From the NCBI GenBank assembly GCA_900554215.1, contig USGG01000052.1, forward strand, positions 1 through 14,026: DNA of 14,026 bases. The letters run 5' to 3'. Of the stretch, positions 8,401-14,026 are shown one piece after another. Source of the DNA: an uncultured Megasphaera sp. (GTDB lineage Bacteria; Bacillota; Negativicutes; Veillonellales; Megasphaeraceae). The position numbers and the translations under genes were made by a program. The stretch's first letter is position 1. Each line of letters opens with the position of its first letter. The notes below the pieces were generated by a model that ran no database searches, had not been told where the DNA came from, and saw only the letters and a list, made by a program, of their open reading frames with translations.

Positions 8401-9762
8401 ATCGAGGAAGGAGCCGCAGCCTGACGAGCAGGCTTCGTTGAGGAGGATGTCCTCGATGTGGCCGTCTTTTAAGCGGCTGCATTTCATGTCCTGCCCGCCG
8501 ATGTCTAGGATGAAATCGACGTCGGGGCAGAAATGGGCCGCCGCCTGATAATGGGCGATGGTTTCGACTTCGCCGATATCGAGGTGCAGCGCTTCTTTCA
8601 GCAGGGCTTCGCCGTAGCCCGTAATGCCGGTCTTGGCGATAAATGCGCCGGCCGGCAGGCGGCTGTATACTTCTTCTATGATCTTTTTGGCGGCCATGAG
8701 CGGGCTGCCTTCGTTATTCTGATAGTGTGTATAGAGGATTTTCAGGTCTTCGCTCAGCAGGACGGCCTTAATCGTCGTCGAGCCGGCGTCGAGGCCCAGG
8801 TAGCACGGTCCGCTGTAGGCGGCCAGGTTGCCGTAGGGGACAGTATGCTGTGAATGGCGTTCCTGAAATTCGCGCAGCTCTTCTTCGTCGTCGAAGAGAG
8901 GATCGATACGGTCCGATTTTGCCAGGGAGGAGTCATCGACGTTTTTCAGCTGTCCCATGAGGTTCATGAAGGACAGGGGCGCTTCATCGAAGCTGCCCAG
9001 GGCCGCACCGATGGCTACGTATACCTGGGCGTTTTCCGGGGCGACAACGTGATCGTCGTCTAAATGAAGTGTCTTGGCAAACTGACGGCGCAGCTGCGGC
9101 AAATAGGTCAGCGGGCCGCCGAGAAAGCAGACCGTACCCTTGATGGGGCGGCCGCAGGCCAGGCCCGTAATCGTCTGAAAGACGATGGACTGGAAGACCG
9201 ACGCGGCGACGTTTTCCTTGCTGGCCCCTTCGTTGAGGAGTGCCTGGATATCCGTTTTGGCGAATACGCCGCAGCGGGCGGCGATGGGGTACAAGGTATC
9301 CGATTTTTCGGCCAGGGCGTTTAAGCCGCTGGCGTCAGTGTGGAGCAGCGTTGCCATCTGGTCGATGAATGCGCCCGTGCCGCCGGCGCAGTTGCCGTTC
9401 ATGCGGTGTTCGTTGCCGCCGGTCAGATAGGTAATCTTCGCGTCTTCGCCTCCCAGCTCGATAATGACGTCCGACTGGGGGTAATAGGTGCGGACGGCCT
9501 TCGTGCCGGCGATGACTTCCTGGACGAAGGCGATGCCCAGATAGTCTGCCAGGGCGATGCCGCCGGAGCCTGTAATGGCGATGGTGATTTGTTGGTCACC
9601 GAAAATCTCATAGGCATTTTGCAGCAAATCCCACACCTTTTGGCGAATGTCCGTGTAATGGCGGACATAGCACGCGTGCAGGCATTGCTTGGCGTCGTTG
9701 AGGACGGCAATCTTTACCGTCGTTGAACCAATATCAATGCCTATATGTAATATGTTTTTCAT
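5458..9762 (-). CDS. Fused 2-hydroxyacyl-CoA dehydratase activase / reductase-like iron-sulfur protein (BcrA/BadF family, DUF2229)
   Basis: The product is 1434 residues. ATG 9762 is chosen because AAGGTG sits 6 nt before it; the in-frame GTG at 9771 overlaps that site. Two ASKHA ATPase domains come first, with phosphate loops IDIGSTTVK (residues 9-17) and LDAGSTTIK (near 322). Each has the activase cysteine pair that binds the [4Fe-4S] cluster between subunits in HgdC: C125/C164 and C445/C484, both 39 apart. The chain could therefore mimic an activase dimer. A CX2CX3C motif (CGLCTNNC, near 606-613) opens the DUF2229-like region, with C724 in SACYPAKLVHGH. The C-terminal half resembles HgdB/double-cubane reductases, with C937, C1060 (DACYPA), C1094/C1095 and C1354. 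Family members use ATP hydrolysis to pass low-potential electrons to radical dehydratases or related reductases in the cytoplasm. No hgdAB genes lie beside it, so the substrate is unknown. The gene is apparently monocistronic and intact. Confidence 0.9.
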   Translation of the reverse strand: MKNILHIGIDIGSTTVKIAVLNDAKQCLHACYVRHYTDIRQKVWDLLQNAYEIFGDQQITIAITGSGGIALADYLGIAFVQEVIAGTKAVRTYYPQSDVIIELGGEDAKITYLTGGNEHRMNGNCAGGTGAFIDQMATLLHTDASGLNALAEKSDTLYPIAARCGVFAKTDIQALLNEGASKENVAASVFQSIVFQTITGLACGRPIKGTVCFLGGPLTYLPQLRRQFAKTLHLDDDHVVAPENAQVYVAIGAALGSFDEAPLSFMNLMGQLKNVDDSSLAKSDRIDPLFDDEEELREFQERHSQHTVPYGNLAAYSGPCYLGLDAGSTTIKAVLLSEDLKILYTHYQNNEGSPLMAAKKIIEEVYSRLPAGAFIAKTGITGYGEALLKEALHLDIGEVETIAHYQAAAHFCPDVDFILDIGGQDMKCSRLKDGHIEDILLNEACSSGCGSFLDTFAKSLNLSIEDFSKAALLAKSPIDLGSRCTVFMNSKVKQAQKEGATLADISAGLSYSVIKNALYKVIKVKDPEKLGKYIVVQGGTFYNDAVLRAFEKLLGRQVIRPAIAGLMGAFGMGLICRTAYHGDHAKTTLLSRQELAGLSVATSIRHCGLCTNNCLLTVNTFNDGRSFITGNRCERGAAGSTTARKKALPNMYKVKYNLLFNRYKPLEQGPRGTVGIPRVLNMYEDYPFWFTFFTKLGYTVVLSDPSSKELFEKAMDTVPSDSACYPAKLVHGHIENLLEKGVDRIFYPCIQNGPQEGSRDNSFNCPMVMSYPEVIRHNMVERLSDTNTLYLCPFLPLHDKNRIVPRLQEELRVWNIGKKEIKEAALAAWDEEEAYKQKYRDLTKATLERLAKDGDRAIVLCGRPYHIDPEINHGIPELINSLGLAVLTEDGVAPLGHLPEELRVVDQWSYHSRLYRAAQYIVTQPNLELVELNSFGCGLDAIVADQVQEILAQGHKIHTLLKIDEGSNLGAIRIRLRSLLFVMNHRKASTEATEPYSYHKALFTEEDKKTNVILAPSMTPIHFPMFEAAFAHEGYHIELLPHQGQEAIDTGLAYIHNDACYPAIMSLGQIITALKSGKYDLKHTSVIISQTGGCCRATNYIGMIRKALADANMSDVAIISLNTKGLNPQPGFKPHIGFWHRLVMAMVYGDALQQVLYRTRPYEKVKGTSESLFKKWQEKCKVDLIKADVKTFKKNIRAMIDEFDNIDMSEEMKPRIGLVGEIYVKFHPIANNHIVRMIEEEGGEIIVSGLTDFFLYGLLDTQFRQKYLSGSWMSALASKSMVKLLEWYRKPYCEAVAKSRHFDPVTSIYDIADEAKEYLSLGHVAGEGWFLTGDMIDLIKRGAKNIVCLQPWACLPNHVTGKGMIKALKAAFPDTNIVAIDYDPSASSVNQTNRLKLMLTTTFEGIRETVSTTAKPVIPFLNGVRINSTLNAEK

Positions 9763-9774
9763 GTGAGTCACCTT

Positions 9775-9792
9775 ATCGGCTGCAAAGCCGAT
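9775..9792 (-). promoter_or_regulatory. Hairpin in the activase mRNA leader next to the ribosome binding site
   Basis: ATCGGCT (9775-9781) and AGCCGAT (9786-9792) form a perfect 7-bp stem with a 4-nt loop. On the minus strand it ends directly before the AAGGTG site. It could protect the leader or affect access to the ribosome binding site; no function is shown. Confidence 0.4.
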
Positions 9793-9859
9793 CTTTCTGA
9801 TAATCTATAGATGCAGGCGCCGCGTTTAAAGGAATACGGCGCATATAAGTCTACTCTAT

Positions 9860-9888
9860 ATTGTACCATATGGAGTCAAAACTGTAAG
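9860..9888 (-). promoter_or_regulatory. Candidate promoter for the activase gene
   Basis: Read on the minus strand, CTTACA (9888-9883) and TACAAT (9865-9860) are separated by 17 bp. CTTACA matches TTGACA at four of six positions and TACAAT matches TATAAT at five of six. The predicted leader is about 90 nt long and holds a GCGCCG/CGGCGC inverted repeat and the hairpin next to the start. Confidence 0.5.
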
Positions 9889-9961
9889 GTGCCGGAATGA
9901 GAATTCATATGAAAATTTTACCTCCACCTATGAGCGATACGTATACAATTACTTCCTTTTG

Positions 9962-9992
9962 TTTACTCTTTTGTGTTACAATAACATATAGT
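9962..9992 (+). promoter_or_regulatory. Candidate promoter region for speE
   Basis: Two -10-like hexamers lie upstream of speE: TACAAT at 9977-9982 and TATAGT at 9987-9992. TTTACT at 9962-9967 is the best -35-like match, but it is 19 bp from the second hexamer, so the pairing is uncertain. The region is AT-rich and lies 25-55 nt before the start codon. It is divergent from the activase promoter. Confidence 0.35.
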
Positions 9993-10016
9993 TAAGAGAC
10001 AATATAGGAGGTACTC

Positions 10017-10865
10017 ATGAAAAAATTTGTGACAGAACATCAGTCTCCGTACTTGGACCTGAGCGCAGAAGTATCGGAAATTTTATATGAAGGCAAATCT
10101 GATTTTCAGGATATTATCGTAGCCGATTCGAAGGAATTCGGCCGTATGCTCGTGCTGGACGGCGTGTTCCAGACGTCTGACAAGGACGAGTTTATTTATC
10201 ACGAATGCATTACCCATATCCCGTTGTTTTTGCATCCCAATCCGAAAAACGTCCTCATCATCGGCGGCGGCGACGGCGGCGCAGCTCGTGAAGCCGTGCG
10301 CCATCCCGAAGTAGAACACGTCACGATGGTCGACATTGACGGCAAGGTCATCGAGCTGTCGAAGCAGTTTTTCCCGGCGATTTCCAAAGCCATGCGGGAA
10401 AACAATCCGAAGCTGACCGTCAAGGTCGGCGACGGCATTGCCTTCATGCGCGAAGCGAAAGATTTCTACGACGTCATCATCGTCGACTGCTCTGATCCGG
10501 TCGGCCCCGGCGAAGGCTTGTTTACGTATGAATTCTATAAAGACACCTTTAAGGCTTTGAAGGAAGACGGCTTGTTTGTACAGCAGACGGAATCTCCCTT
10601 TATGCACAGCAAGCTCGTGCGGGAAATCAAGGACTGCGTGTCCGATATCTTCCCCATTACGCGCCTGTACACGGCCTTCATTCCCCTGTATCCGACGGGC
10701 ATGCACTGCTTTACTATGGGTTCGAAGAAATACGATCCCCTGACATGGGAACCGAACCGCAAGCGCACCTTCCCGACGAAATACTACAACGAAGGTATCC
10801 AGCGCAGCGCTTTCGTACTGCCGAACTTCGTAAAAGACGTTCTGTATGGGGAAAAAGATCGCTAA
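10017..10865 (+). CDS. speE: Spermidine synthase (polyamine aminopropyltransferase)
   Basis: The product is 282 residues, the normal bacterial SpeE length, starting at an ATG preceded by TAGGAGGT. SpeE transfers the aminopropyl group of decarboxylated S-adenosylmethionine to putrescine, giving spermidine and methylthioadenosine in the cytoplasm. The N-terminal beta domain runs to about residue 60 and leads into DEFIYHECITHIPL. The Rossmann-type methyltransferase-like domain has IIGGGDGGAAREAVRH (D86), the acidic ligand loop MVDIDGKVIELSKQFFP, and VDCSDPVGPGEGLF with D157 as the likely general base and D160 as a substrate contact. The later QQTESPF segment is also typical. No speD or ornithine/arginine decarboxylase gene is in the window, so the supply of precursors must be encoded elsewhere. 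No terminator is seen after the stop, so some read-through into the tRNA operon is possible. Confidence 0.97.
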   Translation: MKKFVTEHQSPYLDLSAEVSEILYEGKSDFQDIIVADSKEFGRMLVLDGVFQTSDKDEFIYHECITHIPLFLHPNPKNVLIIGGGDGGAAREAVRHPEVEHVTMVDIDGKVIELSKQFFPAISKAMRENNPKLTVKVGDGIAFMREAKDFYDVIIVDCSDPVGPGEGLFTYEFYKDTFKALKEDGLFVQQTESPFMHSKLVREIKDCVSDIFPITRLYTAFIPLYPTGMHCFTMGSKKYDPLTWEPNRKRTFPTKYYNEGIQRSAFVLPNFVKDVLYGEKDR

Positions 10866-10899
10866 GCGAAAAAAGTACATAAAAAATATAATTTTGCTA

Positions 10900-10928
10900 T
10901 TGACATTGCATCTGTGAAATGATATTAT
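10900..10928 (+). promoter_or_regulatory. Strong promoter of the tRNA operon
   Basis: A perfect -35 TTGACA (10900-10905) and a -10 TATTAT (10923-10928, five of six matches) are separated by exactly 17 bp. The predicted start lies about 50 nt before tRNA-His. This is the closest match to a sigma-70-type promoter in the window, as expected for stable RNA. Confidence 0.85.
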
Positions 10929-10988
10929 AATCTACGTTGACGGTGCTTATAGCGTAGCTAAAAGCGCTGTCGCGCAGATTACAATATG

Positions 10989-11064
10989 GCGGGTATGGTG
11001 AAGCGGTCAACACGGCGGATTGTGGCTCCGTTACGCAAGGGTTCGAATCCCTTTACTCGCCCCA
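10989..11064 (+). tRNA. tRNA-His (anticodon GTG)
   Basis: The acceptor GCGGGTA pairs with TACTCGC (one G-U). The anticodon loop TTGTGGC in the stem GCGGA/TCCGT gives anticodon GTG. The discriminator base is C73 and a G at 10988 supplies the extra 5' G-1, both hallmarks of tRNA-His. The T arm is AAGGG-TTCGAAT-CCCTT and CCA is encoded. First gene of the three-tRNA operon. Confidence 0.97.
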
Positions 11065-11065
11065 T

Positions 11066-11140
11066 AGGGGTATAGCCAAGTGGTAAGGCACCGGACTTTG
11101 ACTCCGCTATGCGCTGGTTCGAATCCAGCTACCCCTGCCA
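11066..11140 (+). tRNA. tRNA-Gln (anticodon TTG)
   Basis: It begins one base after tRNA-His. The acceptor AGGGGTA pairs fully with TACCCCT, with G73 and an encoded CCA. The loop CTTTGAC gives anticodon TTG. The T arm is GCTGG-TTCGAAT-CCAGC. The outermost anticodon-stem pair, 27-43, is a C-C mismatch; the other four pairs are intact, so the gene is probably functional. Confidence 0.96.
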
Positions 11141-11145
11141 GCCAT

Positions 11146-11221
11146 GATTCACTAGCTCAGTCGGTAGAGCACCTGACTTTTAATCAGGGTGTCCCGAGTT
11201 CGAATCTCGGGTGAATCACCA
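11146..11221 (+). tRNA. tRNA-Lys (anticodon TTT)
   Basis: The acceptor GATTCAC pairs with GTGAATC, followed by A73 and an encoded CCA. The anticodon stem CCTGA/TCAGG closes CTTTTAA, giving anticodon TTT. The T arm is CCGAG-TTCGAAT-CTCGG. It is the last gene of the operon and is followed at once by the terminator. Confidence 0.97.
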
Positions 11222-11226
11222 GTTGG

Positions 11227-11255
11227 AAAACCGTCTCTCAAGAGGCGGTTTTTTT
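11227..11255 (+). terminator. Intrinsic terminator of the tRNA operon
   Basis: AAAACCGTCTC (11227-11237) pairs with GAGGCGGTTTT (11242-11252) around the loop TCAA, with one G-U pair, and T residues continue to 11255. It begins 6 nt after tRNA-Lys. Confidence 0.92.
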
Positions 11256-11295
11256 GTTATTTTTGTTTGCACGTACTGCAAATTCATTTATAAAG

Positions 11296-11345
11296 AAGAG
11301 CAAGGATATATCTTTATCAGGGATATGTCCTTGCTCTTTTTTTGT
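11296..11345 (+). terminator. Second intrinsic terminator, with no gene directly before it
   Basis: A stem of about 16 bp begins AAGAGCAAGGATATAT near 11296 and closes with ATATGTCCTTGCTCTT ending at 11338, with one wobble pair, followed by T residues to 11345. It lies 40 nt after the tRNA operon terminator. It may be a backup terminator or the 3' end of a short RNA. Confidence 0.8.
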
Positions 11346-11581
11346 GTAATTCCCATATGGCATGTATGAAGAATAGGAATATCAATAAAAAATATTTTCA
11401 ATGTAATAAACATATGTTATGCTTAATAAAAATAATTATATATAATAAAAATAGGTTTCCTGTAATTGAAAAGTTTTGAAGCGCGTAGAAAAAATGTTCA
11501 ATTAAATTTTAAATTGTGTCAAATGTTTTTTTGCATTTTATGTCATGGATTTTATTTTTTTTATGAAATTTAACGTTATTC
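11346..11581. other. AT-rich gene-free stretch upstream of the adhesin
   Basis: This stretch is strongly A+T rich, with runs such as AATAATTATATATAATAAAAAT near 11430-11451 and several T tracts between 11520 and 11570. No open frame has a ribosome binding site. A TATAAT occurs near 11440, with TTATGC as a possible -35 about 18 bp upstream, and TTGTGT/TTGCAT hexamers occur nearer the adhesin, so more than one promoter placement is possible. It probably carries the adhesin promoter and AT-rich binding sites for nucleoid proteins. Confidence 0.5.
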
Positions 11582-11637
11582 TGAACATGCCTGAGCCTGC
11601 CTAGGTATAGACGCAGGCAGGAAAAAGTCCATGTTCA
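11582..11637 (+). promoter_or_regulatory. Nested inverted repeat in the adhesin leader
   Basis: The outer arms TGAACATG (11582-11589) and CATGTTCA (11630-11637) enclose an inner stem CCTGCCT (11596-11602) / AGGCAGG (11615-11621) with a 12-nt loop. The two stems are joined by unpaired CCTGAG and AAAAAGTC strands. It ends 12 nt before the ribosome binding site GGAGG and 22 nt before the start codon. There is no U tract after it, so it is not a standard terminator. It does not match any riboswitch family I recognise. Confidence 0.55.
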
Positions 11638-11658
11638 AATTTAAAATTGGAGGGTGCA

Positions 11659-14026
11659 ATGAATAGGTTATTCAAAGTCATATTTAATAGAAATAAATGC
11701 TGTTATGAAGTTGTTTCTGAACTGGCGCGCAGCTGCGGAAGATGTAAAAGCAGTGTAATAAAAGGGGCTGAAAAAGGCAGTCTTGCTGCTGCGGTGCTGC
11801 TGATGCTGTCTTATCCCCTAGGGCCAGTCAACGCAGCATATGAGACGCTGTTCGATTCGGACGGTGTTAGTGTTTCCTATGATGAAGGGACGAAGAAACT
11901 GCTTATACACCATGACGGCAGAGATACGGAAGTGGACGGCCGTTTTATTATAAGCGGCGGCACATATGACAGCTCTCTTATGACGATTACCTATAATCCA
12001 GATACACAGAACTTTACAGTTGTAAAAAAGGGAACAGCTGAACCGCGTCCGGCTCTAGCCTCCATGGCACCTGCTGTTTCAAACAGCGGCATTTCTGCTG
12101 CTCCGACGGCTGCTGATGATGCATCGGCAGCATCGAATGTTGTCTATGATAGTAATTCTAATAGTGTCGTCATTCTTAATTCAGATGGCAGTATCCCTTC
12201 AGACTCCGGTAATGGCCCAGTTAAAGACAGTATATTGCTGAATCCGAGCAGCACTACGCATACGGTGAATACATCTAATTCTCAAAAATCTATTTTAATC
12301 GGTACAGATGCCCGTGTAGGACATGACGATGCCTTTGATGAAGTAACGACTAGAGCCGGGTACAGCGCTAAAAATGAAAAAAATGGGGAAAACAATATAG
12401 TAATCGGCAATGATGCCCGTGTTATTACCAATTACTATGAAGGCCCGGAATCCAGCCATGAACACAAAAAGAGCGTAATTGGGACGGATGAGAATCGTGA
12501 TAACAATACTGTAATTGGTAATGGAGCAATGTCATCTGGGCGGGAAACTGTTGTTCTTGGATTTGGCGCATCTACAGTCGTCGATCCCGATGATACCAAC
12601 GCATATAATGACTACGCTGTAGCCATTGGCTCAAAGGCTCGTTCCCAAGGATATGGGTCTGTCGCTATTGGCTATGCTGCGCAGGTCACAGGATATGACT
12701 CTATTGTTATCGGGAGCAGTGTTCCAACAAACAAATCCATGTATACATTGGGATTAGCACGCGACAGCGTTGTTATTGGCTCAAATTCAATTGGCTTTGA
12801 AAATACCAGCATATCTGTGGGACGACGAAATTTGGTTGGGATTCCTAATCCTGATTTAATTACGCAAGACAATGAGGGGTATTGGGTTTTAAAAGCCACG
12901 GCAATTCACGACATGAAGACTGGAGACAGCGTGGCTGCAGACAGCGTGGCTGTCGGCACCTCGCTTGTCGTACCCAGCCAGGGAAGCGTGGCTTTGGGGA
13001 AGATGAACTATGCGAAAGGAACGGCGAGTACTGCTGTCGGGAAAGGCGTGCAAGCTCTAAGCAATGGTGCGATTGCTATTGGTCAAGGGGCGCCGATTGA
13101 TGGCGTACTGCCGGACGAATATTGGAAGCTTGACTTGGTAGATAAGACAAACATTGCGGGGGATGAAATATACAAAAAAAGGGGTAAACTTGTTAAAAAA
13201 TACAGAGAGTATTTATCTGCAGATGACCCCGGAGGATTTCGCGTTATGGGTGAGAATGCCGTCGGTATAGGCTCATACGGACAGGTACGCGGCGATGGCG
13301 CAGTTATGATTGCTTCTGGAGCAGCTCCTTTTGATGCTTCCAATCAGAAAGCATATGAAGCAGAAAACATGGCAGTACAGCAGGCAAAATTAGATATTGC
13401 TGCCAAAGAGGGAGTATTAGAAGCCATAGAGAAGCAGAAAGATAAGAACAGCCTGATTACTGATAAGAATACAAAGGATCTTGCAATCTATCTTGAAAAG
13501 ACGTATGGGATTGGTTATGACGTAGATCATGATTTTGCTGGAACTATTGCAGACACTTTGAGTCGTAATATAGTTGAATCTAAACTGAGTGCAGCAAAAC
13601 TAGCGTCTGATTTCCGCAAAAAATGGCTTGAAGGCAAATATTCTTTCGTCGAAGGCGAGGCTGCTGTCGGCTTAGGCCGTTTCGTACAGGTCCATGGTGA
13701 CCGCGCACTGGCTATTGGGGATCATGCTGTTGTAGGCGACGGAGCTGATAAGACTGCAGACGACGCCATTGCTATGGGCGGGTATGCAAAAGTTACTGGA
13801 AAGAACTCATTAGTCTTCGGTTTTGGCGGAGTGGAAAGAATTCATATGGATGGGACGGCAGAGAGGCTAACGGAGCCGCAGTTTAATCTTGTTTCCGGGG
13901 CACGTTCTATCTTATTGGGCAGCTACAGCAAGGTACTTGGAGATAATGCCTTTGGAATCGGCAATAACCTCAGCGTAGAGGTAGATTACGGTATTTCTTT
14001 GGGAGACTATTCGTCTGTTTCTGGAG
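11659..14026 (+). CDS. Trimeric autotransporter adhesin, YadA-like head (type Vc), 3' part beyond the window
   Basis: The frame is open from ATG 11659, behind GGAGGGTGCA, to the window end: 789 complete codons with no stop. Residues 1-25 form an extended signal peptide region (MNRLFKVIFNRNKCCYEVVSELAR), typical of large type V proteins, followed by a hydrophobic core near 42-55 and a likely cleavage site after VNA (A59). Residues 60-210 are a non-repetitive N-terminal region with an Ala/Ser/Pro-rich stretch. From about 211 on, YadA head repeats of about 14 residues recur, with the consensus S-V-A-I-G-x-x-A (for example YAVAIGSKARSQG). A charged insert lies near 479-530 and a helical insert near 561-665. 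The stalk, coiled coils and C-terminal membrane anchor must lie downstream. Such proteins trimerise at the surface and bind host matrix or other bacteria. GC is lower than in dnaE and speE, suggesting a different history. The partner is unknown. Confidence 0.93.
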   Translation, partial: MNRLFKVIFNRNKCCYEVVSELARSCGRCKSSVIKGAEKGSLAAAVLLMLSYPLGPVNAAYETLFDSDGVSVSYDEGTKKLLIHHDGRDTEVDGRFIISGGTYDSSLMTITYNPDTQNFTVVKKGTAEPRPALASMAPAVSNSGISAAPTAADDASAASNVVYDSNSNSVVILNSDGSIPSDSGNGPVKDSILLNPSSTTHTVNTSNSQKSILIGTDARVGHDDAFDEVTTRAGYSAKNEKNGENNIVIGNDARVITNYYEGPESSHEHKKSVIGTDENRDNNTVIGNGAMSSGRETVVLGFGASTVVDPDDTNAYNDYAVAIGSKARSQGYGSVAIGYAAQVTGYDSIVIGSSVPTNKSMYTLGLARDSVVIGSNSIGFENTSISVGRRNLVGIPNPDLITQDNEGYWVLKATAIHDMKTGDSVAADSVAVGTSLVVPSQGSVALGKMNYAKGTASTAVGKGVQALSNGAIAIGQGAPIDGVLPDEYWKLDLVDKTNIAGDEIYKKRGKLVKKYREYLSADDPGGFRVMGENAVGIGSYGQVRGDGAVMIASGAAPFDASNQKAYEAENMAVQQAKLDIAAKEGVLEAIEKQKDKNSLITDKNTKDLAIYLEKTYGIGYDVDHDFAGTIADTLSRNIVESKLSAAKLASDFRKKWLEGKYSFVEGEAAVGLGRFVQVHGDRALAIGDHAVVGDGADKTADDAIAMGGYAKVTGKNSLVFGFGGVERIHMDGTAERLTEPQFNLVSGARSILLGSYSKVLGDNAFGIGNNLSVEVDYGISLGDYSSVSG
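12924..12953 (+). repeat. In-frame tandem duplication of 15 bases in the adhesin head
   Basis: AGACAGCGTGGCTGC (12924-12938) is repeated at once as AGACAGCGTGGCTGT (12939-12953), differing in the last base. It encodes DSVAA-DSVAV (residues 423-432), inserting five residues into a head repeat without breaking the frame. Confidence 0.9.

Noticed and set aside
9876..9908. Ten-codon minus-strand frame with a strong purine motif (GGTGGAGGT) upstream of the activase
   Set aside because: It lies upstream of the predicted activase promoter start, so it would not be on that transcript, and the 11-nt spacing is long. A leader peptide is possible only if transcription starts further upstream.
11366..11479. 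A 37-codon open frame in the AT-rich stretch before the adhesin
   Set aside because: There is no ribosome binding site, and the Lys/Asn/Ile-rich product is what random AT-rich DNA would give.
11582..11637. Cyclic di-GMP or other known riboswitch in the adhesin leader
   Set aside because: The conserved unpaired motifs and second helix of the GEMM family are not visible; only a nested stem can be supported.
12882..13100. Plus-strand frame of 72 codons with repeated QRGCR within the adhesin
   Set aside because: Out-of-frame reading of the adhesin; the apparent peptide repeat comes from the 15-base duplication.
1..14026. CRISPR arrays, insertion sequences, prophage genes or attachment sites
   Set aside because: I saw no regularly spaced repeats, transposase or integrase motifs, terminal inverted repeats with target duplications, or copies of a tRNA 3' end.

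Overview
The window looks like chromosomal DNA from a diderm member of the Firmicutes (Negativicutes; a Megasphaera- or Dialister-like relative of Veillonella). Three things suggest this. The housekeeping genes are Firmicutes-like, with strong AGGAGG-type ribosome binding sites and CCA-encoded tRNA genes. A very large BcrA/BadF-type dehydratase activase typical of amino-acid and lactate fermenting anaerobes is present. The right end holds a trimeric autotransporter adhesin, which needs an outer membrane. The assignment is inference from gene content; no database search was possible.

Layout. 1-72: the 3' part of a tRNA-Pro(GGG), followed by a terminator-like hairpin. 155-1388: an exported protein of unknown function and a GNAT acetyltransferase resembling arylalkylamine N-acetyltransferase, 25 nt apart and probably cotranscribed. 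1429-1487: a long intrinsic terminator. 1587-5063: dnaE, the replicative DNA polymerase III alpha subunit, behind an extended -10 promoter. 5184-5339: a 51-residue cysteine-containing small protein with its own ribosome binding site, candidate promoter and a perfect-stem terminator. 5458-9762 (minus strand): a 1434-residue fused 2-hydroxyacyl-CoA dehydratase activase / reductase-like iron-sulfur protein with two ASKHA ATPase domains. A divergent promoter region follows. 10017-10865: speE (spermidine synthase). 10900-11255: a compact tRNA-His, tRNA-Gln, tRNA-Lys operon with a near-consensus promoter and a terminator. 11256-11658: an AT-rich gene-free stretch containing a second terminator and a nested inverted repeat. 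11659 to the window end: the first 789 residues of a YadA-like trimeric autotransporter, which runs off the end.

How the parts work together. The core genes (dnaE, speE, tRNAs) are ordinary housekeeping functions in single-gene or tRNA operons, each with its own promoter or terminator. The activase may supply low-potential electrons by ATP-driven transfer to an iron-sulfur dehydratase or reductase, but no hgdAB-type partner lies next to it, and its own C-terminal half looks like the reductase partner. The adhesin is an accessory surface gene, lower in GC than its neighbours and separated from the tRNA cluster by very AT-rich DNA.

The items most worth following up are the 51-residue CX4CC protein, the self-contained activase fusion whose two activase domains have the same 39-residue cysteine spacing, the nested hairpin in the adhesin leader, and the in-frame duplication and helical insertion in the adhesin head. 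I saw no clear defence system, insertion sequence or CRISPR array.
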